Origin: Rhizobium bangladeshense
Lineage (GTDB): Bacteria > Pseudomonadota > Alphaproteobacteria > Rhizobiales > Rhizobiaceae
NCBI RefSeq assembly: GCF_001662075.1
Contig: NZ_LYPL01000014.1
Coordinates: 62,001-126,000, forward strand
DNA: 64,000 nucleotides
Reading direction: 5' to 3'
Under the pieces are notes generated by a model. It did not search any database and had not been told where the DNA came from. It saw only the letters and a list, made by a program, of their open reading frames with translations. Below, one piece after another: positions 55,536-64,000 of the stretch; position 1 is the first letter of the stretch; every line of letters begins with the position of its first letter. A program made the position numbers and the translations under genes.

Positions 55536-55871
55536 TCAGGCGGCGCCGCGAACGGTGACGCCGTTTTCCTGGAGATGCTGTTGCAGCTCACCGGCCTGGA
55601 ACATTTCCCGGACGATGTCGCAGCCGCCGATGAACTGGCCCTTTACGTAAAGCTGCGGGATCGTCGGCCAGTTGGAATAATCCTTGATGCCCTGGCGGAT
55701 CTCCGAATCGGCGAGCACGTTGATGCCCTTGTAGTCGACGCCGATGTAATCGAGAATCTGCACGACCTGGCCGGAGAAACCGCACTGCGGAAACTGCGGC
55801 GTGCCCTTCATAAAGAGGACGACGTCGTTGCTCTTGATTTCGTTGTCGATGAATTCGTGAATGCCGCTCAT
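55536..55871 (-). CDS. grxD: Monothiol glutaredoxin (Grx4 family)
   Basis: Encodes 111 residues from ATG 55871. The active site CGFS is in GTPQFPQCGFSGQVVQIL; the glutathione-binding WPTIPQLYVKGQFIGGCDIV and the C-terminal helix are present. It carries [2Fe-2S] clusters and works with BolA-like proteins in iron homeostasis. A bolA-like gene lies on the same strand 2.1 kb upstream (58008-58241), separated here by two unrelated genes. Confidence 0.96.
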   Translation of the reverse strand: MSGIHEFIDNEIKSNDVVLFMKGTPQFPQCGFSGQVVQILDYIGVDYKGINVLADSEIRQGIKDYSNWPTIPQLYVKGQFIGGCDIVREMFQAGELQQHLQENGVTVRGAA

Positions 55872-56104
55872 GGGACCTGATCCTTTCAACGGGCGGGTTA
55901 AAGGCCCACCGTTTCAATCGTTGTCCTTAGATAGCATGTGACAGCAGGAATTCCAGACGCCCAAACCAAAAAAAGACCGATCTGGTCAGGCCACTCGGCG
56001 ATGTTGCTATCACGTTACGGTTGTCGGGCTGAATGGGCCTGCATCCGGTCAATTTCGACGTCGCCGCGGGGCCGGGTTCAGCGGTCGGATAATTGCGCCA
56101 TGCC

Positions 56105-56335
56105 TCAGCTGCGGCGCTGGCGGCTGCGACCGGCGGCTGTGCGTCGCTTGCTGACCTGTTTGCGGGCAGGTTTGCGCTTGGCGGAAGTCGTCTTTCGGGC
56201 GGCAGCCGTTGTCGCAGCGGGGCGCGCCTTGCGCCTTCTGCGCTTCGTCGCGATGCGGCCGGTGGTTTTCTTCAGGATTTCCTTCAGCACGCTATCGACG
56301 ACGCCTGATATCAATTCTTTGACAAGATCGGCCAC
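56105..56335 (-). CDS. Small very basic protein, histone H1-like tail
   Basis: Encodes 76 residues from GTG 56335, with a strong GGAGGGG ribosome site 5 bases upstream. The first ~25 residues form an amphipathic helix (LVKELISGVVDSVLKEILKK). The rest is Lys/Arg/Ala/Thr-rich with blocks such as KRRRRKARPAATTAAARKTT and KRKPARKQVSKRR. This resembles bacterial histone H1-like DNA-condensing proteins, but low-complexity basic tails evolve easily; no family claim. The ribosome site and strand-specific coding character support a real gene. Confidence 0.65.
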   Translation of the reverse strand: MADLVKELISGVVDSVLKEILKKTTGRIATKRRRRKARPAATTAAARKTTSAKRKPARKQVSKRRTAAGRSRQRRS

Positions 56336-56500
56336 AAAACCCCTCCGTTCACGGTGGAAACGACATGGCTGCTATTGAATTCCTGATGACTTCGGTTAGC
56401 AAGACGCCTTCGAGACCATACCTGCTTTTTCGCCGAGATCGGCGCCACAGCAGCCGGATCGCACAAACATGCCGGCCATTCGCCCGGCCGAAAGAACGGA

Positions 56501-57925
56501 ATGAGATTGATAAAAAAGCGGGTCGTCCTGCATTTTCCGGGCTTCGAGCCGCTTGACGGCGTTGCCCACCGGGCGCGCTACGAGCGCTCAGCCAGACAGA
56601 GTTCCGCCGTTTGGGGCTATTCGCTCGAGATCGGAACGTCGGACGGCAGCGACCCACTCAGTTTCGAGGTTTCGGCCAGCGGCGCGGCGCCTGGGGCACC
56701 CGAGATGGCGCCCGGGGAAGAGCCTACTCCTGCCACTTGGCGGACGAAGAGCCGGATACACATGATCGATCACGACACGTTCGTGCGCAGGCTGCGTAGC
56801 GGCAATACGCTGAGCCAGATTGTTGCGGGTTTTCGCAGCTGCGCCCAGATCATGGTCGAAGGCGGCATGCGGGGCTATTTCCGTCGTGCCTGGCGCTTCG
56901 GCCTGTTCTTCCTCTTTCCGTTCCTGCTGACGGCGCTGGCGATCGCGCTGACGGCGCAGATCGCCGTCGCGCCCTATAGTCTCGGCCTTTCGCCCTGGCA
57001 CATGCTGTGGAGCGGGCCGCTGGCGCTCTGCTTCTTCATCTTCGCCTTCCTGCCGTTTTCCGAACGCTTCCACACGCTGCATCTCTTTGCCGATTGGCAA
57101 ATGGCTGTGGCGCTCGGCCGCATGCACCGGGCGGATTTCAACGATTGGCTGGAGGACCGGGCCACCGCCGTACGCAAGGCGCTTGATGAGGAGGCAGATG
57201 AATATGTGATCTCCTCGCACAGTATGGGATCGAACGTGGCCGCCCATGTCATCGGCATGTTGCTGGAAAGGGAGCCGGAGATCTTCAAGGGCAAACGTGT
57301 AGTGTTTGCAACGCTCGGCAGCGCCATTCTGCAATGCGCGCTGCTGTCATCGGCAAGCCTCCTGCGCGCCCGCGTCGGCTTGATTGCCCGCTGCCCGGAG
57401 ATTTCGTGGCTTGATGTGCAGTGCCTTACTGACTCGATCAATTTCTATAAAGTGCCGGTTGTCGCCGTCTGCGGCCACCCGGACGCGCCCCCGGCGAAGA
57501 TGCTCCTGATCCGCGTCAAGCAGATGCTGACGCGCGAACATTACCGCAAGATCCGCAAGGATCAGCTGCGCGTCCATCGGCAATATGTGCTGGGGCCGGA
57601 TTTGAAGGCGTCCTTCGACTTCACGCTGCTGACATCGGGGCCGGTGCCGGCTTCGGTGTTTGCTTATCCGGAGCAGGACAGGTTGCCGGCACCGAGTTCG
57701 TTGGTGGGTTCTTTTGGGGGACTCGATTTAATTCGAGCCCGCCAGAGCGTCGAGATCAATGACCCCTCCGTCATGCTCGGCCTGAGCCGAGTATCCCCGC
57801 CGCATCGATCAGCAGCAGTCGCATGGATCCCAGGCTGCAGGCCTGGGATGACGGAGAGTGTGGTTGGCGTTCTCGCCAAGCTCGCTGCCAGCGTACAAAG
57901 AGACATCGCAGCAGGTGCTTCATAG
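56501..57925 (+). CDS. Membrane-associated alpha/beta hydrolase-like protein
   Basis: Encodes 474 residues. The N-terminal VVLHFPGFEPLDGVAHRARY and a nucleophile elbow ISSHSMGSNVAAHVIG (SHSMG) suggest an alpha/beta hydrolase. Two membrane helices (FLFPFLLTALAIALTAQIAV; LWSGPLALCFFIFAFLPF) interrupt it between residues ~135 and 190. The last ~50 residues (from about 422) are encoded by a dispersed palindromic element at 57766-57856, so the original C-terminus probably ended near 420. Function unknown. It lies between grxD and bolA-like, which are usually closer together. Confidence 0.75.
   Translation: MRLIKKRVVLHFPGFEPLDGVAHRARYERSARQSSAVWGYSLEIGTSDGSDPLSFEVSASGAAPGAPEMAPGEEPTPATWRTKSRIHMIDHDTFVRRLRSGNTLSQIVAGFRSCAQIMVEGGMRGYFRRAWRFGLFFLFPFLLTALAIALTAQIAVAPYSLGLSPWHMLWSGPLALCFFIFAFLPFSERFHTLHLFADWQMAVALGRMHRADFNDWLEDRATAVRKALDEEADEYVISSHSMGSNVAAHVIGMLLEREPEIFKGKRVVFATLGSAILQCALLSSASLLRARVGLIARCPEISWLDVQCLTDSINFYKVPVVAVCGHPDAPPAKMLLIRVKQMLTREHYRKIRKDQLRVHRQYVLGPDLKASFDFTLLTSGPVPASVFAYPEQDRLPAPSSLVGSFGGLDLIRARQSVEINDPSVMLGLSRVSPPHRSAAVAWIPGCRPGMTESVVGVLAKLAASVQRDIAAGAS
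57766..57856. repeat. Palindromic intergenic-type element inside a coding frame
   Basis: Outer arms CTCCGTCAT and ATGACGGAG (57766-57774 and 57848-57856). It holds two perfect inner palindromes: CTCGGCCTGAGCCGAG and ATCCCAGGC...GCCTGGGAT. Its translation contains the WIPGCRPGMTE-type sequence commonly produced by such elements in rhizobial genomes. It lies in the 3' part of the hydrolase gene. Confidence 0.75.
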
Positions 57926-58007
57926 CCCGACACTTACTACGCCCTCCCTTACCGCCGTACTTGAAATAGGAATGAGAAGCGGAGAGGGTGGCGGGCTACC
58001 TCAATTG

Positions 58008-58241
58008 TCAATCCGGCGCCGAGGTCTGCAGTGCGAGCGCGTGCAACACGCCGCCCATATTGCCCTTTAGCGCCTCGTAGACCATCTGGTGCTGCTGTAC
58101 GCGGCTCTTGCCGCGGAAGGCTTCGGCGACGACTTCGGCGGCGTAGTGATCGCCGTCGCCCGCCAGATCGCGGATCGTCACCTTGGCACCGGGAATCCCA
58201 GCCTTGATCATGTCTTCGATATCGCCGGGTTTCATGGCCAT
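58008..58241 (-). CDS. BolA-like (YrbA/IbaG-type) protein
   Basis: Encodes 77 residues from ATG 58241 (AAGGAG 8 bases upstream). The short BolA fold has GDIEDMIKAGIPGAKVTI, the DGDHYAAEVVAEAF segment, and the conserved VQQHQMVYEAL histidine. It partners the CGFS glutaredoxin in Fe-S and iron signalling. It is directly upstream of purL's stop on the same strand (purL first, then bolA-like), 19 bases apart, so cotranscription with purL is likely. Confidence 0.94.
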   Translation of the reverse strand: MAMKPGDIEDMIKAGIPGAKVTIRDLAGDGDHYAAEVVAEAFRGKSRVQQHQMVYEALKGNMGGVLHALALQTSAPD

Positions 58242-58260
58242 GATCGTTACTCCTTGCGCA

Positions 58261-60492
<2,232 letters not shown>

Positions 60493-60555
60493 GAGCGGAA
60501 AGTCCCTGGCGCGTTTTGCGCTGTCTTTAGCTTAAGTAGCGGCGGCGCGCGACAG

Positions 60556-60645
60556 AAAAAAGCCTGCCGTCAACAGAGTGAACTGACTCCCGAAAGTTGG
60601 ACACCCAACTTCGGGGGCAGTTCACAGGGGCGGGCAGGCTTTTTT
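60556..60645. terminator. Long bidirectional hairpin with nested inverted repeats
   Basis: Outer arms AAAAAAGCCTGCC (60556-60568) and GGCAGGCTTTTTT (60633-60645) make a terminator working in both directions. Nested inside (60578-60625) is an inverted pair GTGAACTG...CAGTTCAC with CCCGAA / TTCGGG. It ends the PagL-like gene before the purL leader. The inner half resembles back-to-back IS3-family ends (TGAACTGMCCC pattern). Confidence 0.8.
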
Positions 60646-60663
60646 CGTAAAGGCGGCAATTGC

Positions 60664-61239
60664 TCAGAACTTGTAGCCGATCTGGATACCGGCGCGCGTC
60701 ATGCCGTCATTCGGGCCGTCGCAGAGATTGGCATGCGAGGAGTGGGCAATCTGGGCCATTACGTTCCAATGCGGGGTGAAACGGTAGCCGGCGCCGGCAT
60801 ATTCGTGGAAGAGGACGCGGCAGCCAAATTCCGGGCCGTCATCATTGTTGTCCAGGTCGCCGGTGTGGATGACGCCGCCGAAGCCGGCTTCGGCAAAGAA
60901 CTTCTCGTTGAGATCGACAGTCCAGGTGAAGCCGGTGAAGAATTGGGTGGCTTCACCCGCGGTGCCGATCGAGGTGCCGAGATGGACACGGGGACGCAGC
61001 AACTGTTGCTGCCAGCCGACGGCCTGCTCGTATCCGAAAGGATCGAAGAGGGCAGTGATTTCGGGAAAGACGCCGTCTTCCCGGGAATGTCCCGATTGCA
61101 GTGAGGTCGAGACCCCGAAACGCAGTTCATCAAATATCTGCTCGCCGGCGGACGCCGAGCCTGCGACGATGCCGGCTGCCGCTGCCAATAACGCCGTAGT
61201 CAAAAAACGCAACACGAAGCTTCCGAAGTCCGCACTCAT
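60664..61239 (-). CDS. Outer-membrane lipid A 3-O-deacylase-like protein (PagL family)
   Basis: Encodes 191 residues from ATG 61239 (AAGGGGCAG site). Signal peptide (LTTALLAAAAGIVAGSASAG), then a small beta-barrel pattern with alternating hydrophobics (LRPRVHLGTSIGTAG; FFTGFTWTVDLNEKFFAEAG, cited in part) and the PagL-like catalytic segment IAHSSHANLCDG (His-x-Ser) ending in the aromatic IQIGYKF, as expected for outer-membrane proteins. PagL removes a 3-O acyl chain from lipid A. Family assignment rests on the HSS motif and barrel pattern. Confidence 0.82.
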   Translation of the reverse strand: MSADFGSFVLRFLTTALLAAAAGIVAGSASAGEQIFDELRFGVSTSLQSGHSREDGVFPEITALFDPFGYEQAVGWQQQLLRPRVHLGTSIGTAGEATQFFTGFTWTVDLNEKFFAEAGFGGVIHTGDLDNNDDGPEFGCRVLFHEYAGAGYRFTPHWNVMAQIAHSSHANLCDGPNDGMTRAGIQIGYKF

Positions 61240-61361
61240 TTGCTGCCCCTTGATTCGCGTCAGGCGAGAATATCGAAGAGGTAGCATGCAGATTGAGTCG
61301 GTAAACCGCTGCGAATAGCCCCAGGCATTTTTTGTAGATTATGACGTGTATTTGCAACAGG

Positions 61362-62780
61362 TCAGATTTCACCATCATAGGCGGATCCGCCATTTTCCAG
61401 CAGCCGGCGCAAGATCATCAGGCCGGAGGTCAGTTCCTGCCCTGTCTTCGGCGAGGAAAAACCGATGCGAACGCGATGATAGGACTTCTCGCCGCGGGCT
61501 GCCTTGAACTCGTCCTCGTCGTCGACGAGCACACCATCCCGGAAAGCCGCATTCTTGAAGGTGCCCGACATCCAGGGCTCCGGCAATTTCAGCCAGAGGA
61601 AGGGCGCATGCGGGTGTGACGCAAAATCGAAGCCCTGCAGTTGCTCGCGAACGAGCCGGAAACGCCGGGAGAGTTCCTCGACGCTCTGCTTGCGGATCTC
61701 GTGGGCCGTGCCGCTTTCGACAAGGCGTGCGCAGGTCTCGGCCAGAATGAAGGGTAGGCCGCCGGTGATCATCTTATGCGTCACCCGGATGCGCTGGGCA
61801 AAATGCGGCGGGCAGGCGACCCAGCCGCCGCGTACGCCGGCGGCGACCGATTTCGACAGCCCGTTGACCAGGAAGGTGCGATCGGGGGCTAGTGAGGCGA
61901 GCAGTGGCGTATCATCGTCAGACATGCCGCCGTAGAGATCATCTTCGATTAGCCAGACGTTGTGTTTCCTGGCGATCGCGGCGATTGCCGCGCGCCGCTC
62001 GTGCGGCATGATCGTCACCGTCGGATTGTGAACGGTCGGCATCAGGAAGGCGATCTTTGGATGTTGTTGCTGGCAGAGCCGCTCGAAGTCGTCCGGGATC
62101 ACCCCATGTTCGTCGGAATCGACCGTCAGCGTGCGGCGTCCGAGAAGGCGGGCGCTGCGGCTGACCTGCGTATAGGTGAGATCCTCAAAGACGATCTTGT
62201 CGCCCGGCGCCGAGACGGCGGCGATGGCGGCAACCGCCGCCGCATGAGCGCCGAGTGTCGGCACTATGTTTTCGACATCCGGCGTCCAGCCGCTGCGGGC
62301 AAGCCAGAGACGGCCGGCTTCGAACCAGTTGCGCGGAAACGTGCGGGAATAGGATGAAATCTCGGCGAGATGCTGTTGGCCGATCTCGGCGAGGATGCCC
62401 GATATGATCTTGCCTTGGCCGAGGTCTGGTGCGGCCGTGGTATCGAAGCGGATTTTGTCGGCAGGCGCGTCCTGGACGCGGGTGCCACTGAGCGAGACAG
62501 TCAGCGGGTCGGTCTGTTCGCCGGGCTGCGTCTCGGAGCGGTTCAGCACATAGGTGCCGCGCCCGACCTCGCCGGCGACCAGGCCGCGCTCATGCACCAG
62601 CGCATAGGCGCGGCCGATCGTGCCGATGGTCACGCCGATATCATAGGCGAGGTTGCGTTGCGGCGGCAATTTGCTGCCGGCGGGCAGGGCGCCGCTCGCG
62701 ATGGCGGATTCAATGCTGTCGGCAAGCCGGAGATAGACCGGCCCGGAACCGCGGGAAAGATCAGGAAGCCAATTTGTCAT
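61362..62780 (-). CDS. MocR/PdxR-type transcriptional regulator (GntR-HTH plus aminotransferase domain)
   Basis: Encodes 472 residues from ATG 62780. N-terminal GntR winged helix at ~15-85 (YLRLADSIESAIASGALPAG, PQRNLAYDIGVTIGTIGRAY). The large class-I aminotransferase domain has the PLP lysine in NGLSKSVAAGVRGGW, the VPTLGAHAAAVAAI region and PTVHNPTVT. These proteins bind PLP and regulate a divergent gene. A direct repeat ATTGTAT-N10-ATTGTAT lies upstream. The effector and regulated pathway are unknown; the divergent DUF1127 gene is a candidate target. Confidence 0.9.
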   Translation of the reverse strand: MTNWLPDLSRGSGPVYLRLADSIESAIASGALPAGSKLPPQRNLAYDIGVTIGTIGRAYALVHERGLVAGEVGRGTYVLNRSETQPGEQTDPLTVSLSGTRVQDAPADKIRFDTTAAPDLGQGKIISGILAEIGQQHLAEISSYSRTFPRNWFEAGRLWLARSGWTPDVENIVPTLGAHAAAVAAIAAVSAPGDKIVFEDLTYTQVSRSARLLGRRTLTVDSDEHGVIPDDFERLCQQQHPKIAFLMPTVHNPTVTIMPHERRAAIAAIARKHNVWLIEDDLYGGMSDDDTPLLASLAPDRTFLVNGLSKSVAAGVRGGWVACPPHFAQRIRVTHKMITGGLPFILAETCARLVESGTAHEIRKQSVEELSRRFRLVREQLQGFDFASHPHAPFLWLKLPEPWMSGTFKNAAFRDGVLVDDEDEFKAARGEKSYHRVRIGFSSPKTGQELTSGLMILRRLLENGGSAYDGEI

Positions 62781-62787
62781 GGTGACA

Positions 62788-62811
62788 ATTGTATATATTG
62801 GCACATTGTAT
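62788..62811. promoter_or_regulatory. Possible MocR operator: direct repeat ATTGTAT-N10-ATTGTAT
   Basis: Two ATTGTAT copies at 62788-62794 and 62805-62811 lie between the divergent MocR and DUF1127 genes. MocR-family regulators often bind direct repeats. Spacing start-to-start is 17 bases, about 1.6 helical turns. Confidence 0.35.
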
Positions 62812-62861
62812 CGGTCAAGCGTATGAATCAATTCCAGTGGCAAACCGAGAGGATTCCTGGA

Positions 62862-63119
62862 ATGTCTGCCTTGCCTGAGGTCAAAATGCCGATTGTACCG
62901 ATTGTCTCTTATGCAGATAGGAGGCGGATCGTCCTTCCCGCAGCACCTTCTGAGGTGACGACGCGTTTGGGGCGGATTTGGGCCGCCATTCTTCTCTGGC
63001 ATCAGAAGCGAGAAGGCCGGCGGGCGCTGAGAGGCCTGACGGCGAGCGAGCTCAAGGATATCGGCGTGTCGCAGTCCGAAGCCGCACGCGAAGTCGGCAA
63101 GTCGTTCTTCTGGGACTGA
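62862..63119 (+). CDS. Small DUF1127 protein
   Basis: Encodes 85 residues from ATG 62862, preceded by GAGAGGATTCCTGG; ATG 62823 is in frame but lacks a ribosome site. The C-terminal DUF1127 motif is RRALRGLTASELKDIGVSQSEAAREV, cited in part. Proteins of this family are small, RNA-binding or post-transcriptional regulators in rhizobia (for example of phosphate and carbon metabolism) and are abundant in alphaproteobacteria. It is divergent from the MocR regulator, which probably controls it. Confidence 0.8.
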   Translation: MSALPEVKMPIVPIVSYADRRRIVLPAAPSEVTTRLGRIWAAILLWHQKREGRRALRGLTASELKDIGVSQSEAAREVGKSFFWD

Positions 63120-63145
63120 AGCGTTATCGGGATCGGCGGCTGCGA

Positions 63146-63538
63146 TCAGCTGCAGGCTTTATTGCCGCCCGACCAGCGATTGACGTCGGCGACGATGCGG
63201 CCGGCGACCGGTTCCGACATCATCGGACCGAAGGCCTGGAGACGCGACGGGCTTCCCTCGGCCTGAACGACAAGCAGCGGCCGGCTTTCCGGGCTGCCCT
63301 TGTGGACGAGCAGGATGCGAGGCCGGCCGGTGAAGGAATTCAGCTCCGGCGCGAGTTTATAGGCTGCAAAAGCCGGGTCACCCGATTTGAACCAGCATGC
63401 ACTGGCGCCGAGCGCCACGCGTTCCATCGTCGGCAGCGCGGCGCGGTTCGGGCCTGTCGTCGGCGCCGGCGTCTGGCAGGCTGCGAGCATGGCTGCGAGA
63501 GCGGTCAACAGGGCGGGGTTTGCGAGGCGATGGCGCAT
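63146..63538 (-). CDS. Small lipoprotein of unknown function
   Basis: Encodes 130 residues from ATG 63538 (GGAG upstream). A signal peptide (ALLTALAAMLAACQTPAP) ends in the lipobox LAAC. The mature part has the segments ALGASACWFKSGDPAF and RPRILLVHKGSPESRPLLVVQAEG, with cysteines that may pair. I do not recognise the family. It is convergent with the DUF1127 gene and lies just downstream of purQ on the same strand. Confidence 0.75.
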   Translation of the reverse strand: MRHRLANPALLTALAAMLAACQTPAPTTGPNRAALPTMERVALGASACWFKSGDPAFAAYKLAPELNSFTGRPRILLVHKGSPESRPLLVVQAEGSPSRLQAFGPMMSEPVAGRIVADVNRWSGGNKACS

Positions 63539-63618
63539 CAATATTGCTCCGATCCGGACGGAAATTTTCGTGTGCATGCCGTTGCCAAGACCGCGCGCTT
63601 TTAGGCAGCGAGCAGGGC

Positions 63619-64000
63619 TCAGGCGGCGATGACGTCGAGCGCCGAGGCGAAAAGGCCGCGGCCGTCCGAACCGCCATGGGCGGCTTCGATCAGGTTTTCC
63701 GGATGCGGCATCATCCCGAGTACGTTGCCCTTCTCGTTCATGACCGCGGCGATATCGTTGAGCGAGCCGTTGGGGTTGGTGCCCTCGGCATAACGGAAGA
63801 CAACCTGGCCATTGCCTTCGATCTTCGCCAGCGTGGCTTCGTCGGCGAAATAATTGCCGTCATGATGGGCAACGGGGCAGCGGATGACCTGACCTTGCGC
63901 GTAGGCGCGGGTGAAATCCGTCTCGGCATTGACCACTTCGAGCTTGATCTCGCGGCAGACGAATTTCAGCGAGGCATTGCGCATCAGCGCACCGGGCAGC
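63619..64000 (-). CDS. purQ: Phosphoribosylformylglycinamidine synthase subunit I, 5' part beyond window
   Basis: The visible C-terminal ~127 residues (starting LPGALMRNASLKF) include the glutamine amidotransferase catalytic His and Glu in LGMMPHPENLIEAAHGG and the IRCPVAHHDGNYFADE segment. The nucleophile cysteine and the start lie beyond the window. It supplies ammonia to PurL. It precedes the lipoprotein gene on the minus strand. Confidence 0.96.
   Translation of the reverse strand, partial: LPGALMRNASLKFVCREIKLEVVNAETDFTRAYAQGQVIRCPVAHHDGNYFADEATLAKIEGNGQVVFRYAEGTNPNGSLNDIAAVMNEKGNVLGMMPHPENLIEAAHGGSDGRGLFASALDVIAA

Overview
The window is about 61% GC chromosomal DNA of an alphaproteobacterium of the Rhizobiaceae, most likely the Rhizobium etli/leguminosarum group. 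The evidence is: a complete cckA; a growth-pole-ring (GPR/RgsE) type giant protein; recA behind a GAAC-N7-GTAC operator of the kind described for R. etli; a DksA with a degenerate zinc finger; a eukaryote-like NADP isocitrate dehydrogenase; a grxD/bolA/purL/purQ neighbourhood; and several short palindromic intergenic repeat families. It reads as ordinary core genome. No prophage, CRISPR array, rRNA, tRNA or intact insertion sequence was seen.

Layout. 1-6.7 kb: end of an MFS transporter, a convergent enolase-superfamily epimerase, then a phospholipid-transport operon (mlaE with fused STAS domain, mlaF, mlaD, auxiliary lipoprotein) followed by a GGDEF-PilZ protein. 6.7-9.3 kb: penicillin-binding carboxypeptidase, a small P-loop kinase, repeat element copy 1, and an isochorismatase-type hydrolase. 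9.3-17.3 kb: the 2368-residue gpr gene, with 11 exact-length 44-residue tandem repeats, divergent from a small Hpt protein; a TTAA-N7-TTAA CtrA-type box lies between them. 17.5-25.8 kb: ferredoxin, a DUF922 protein, the folP-folB-folK operon, repeat copy 2, an exported protein, ycjX-ycjF, a SixA-like phosphatase and dksA. 26-31 kb: a DUF1062 protein, a FliO-like membrane protein and divergent cckA. 31-38 kb: a second small kinase, psuK-psuG, recA and alaS. 38-46 kb: an AraC regulator, GST, GNAT, icd, an exported protein, a FUSC transporter, trmJ and murI. 46-52 kb: a HerA-like ATPase, rpsD, glsA, ttcA and two tandem inositol-monophosphatase paralogues. 52-64 kb: a frameshifted GNAT, two tandem Bcr/CflA-type exporters, grxD, a small basic protein, an alpha/beta hydrolase, bolA-like, purL, a PagL-like deacylase, a MocR regulator divergent from a DUF1127 protein, a lipoprotein, and the 3' part of purQ.

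How the genes fit together. Two themes recur. The first is envelope growth and polarity: GPR at the growing pole, the Mla system for retrograde phospholipid transport, a D,D-carboxypeptidase, MurI, and PagL-like lipid A trimming. The second is cell-cycle and stress control: CckA, an Hpt protein, a CtrA-type box at gpr, DksA and SOS-controlled recA. The strongest points for follow-up are the gpr repeat array with its CtrA-type promoter site, and mobile-looking palindromic elements that sit exactly on gene 3' ends and supply or overlap stop codons.
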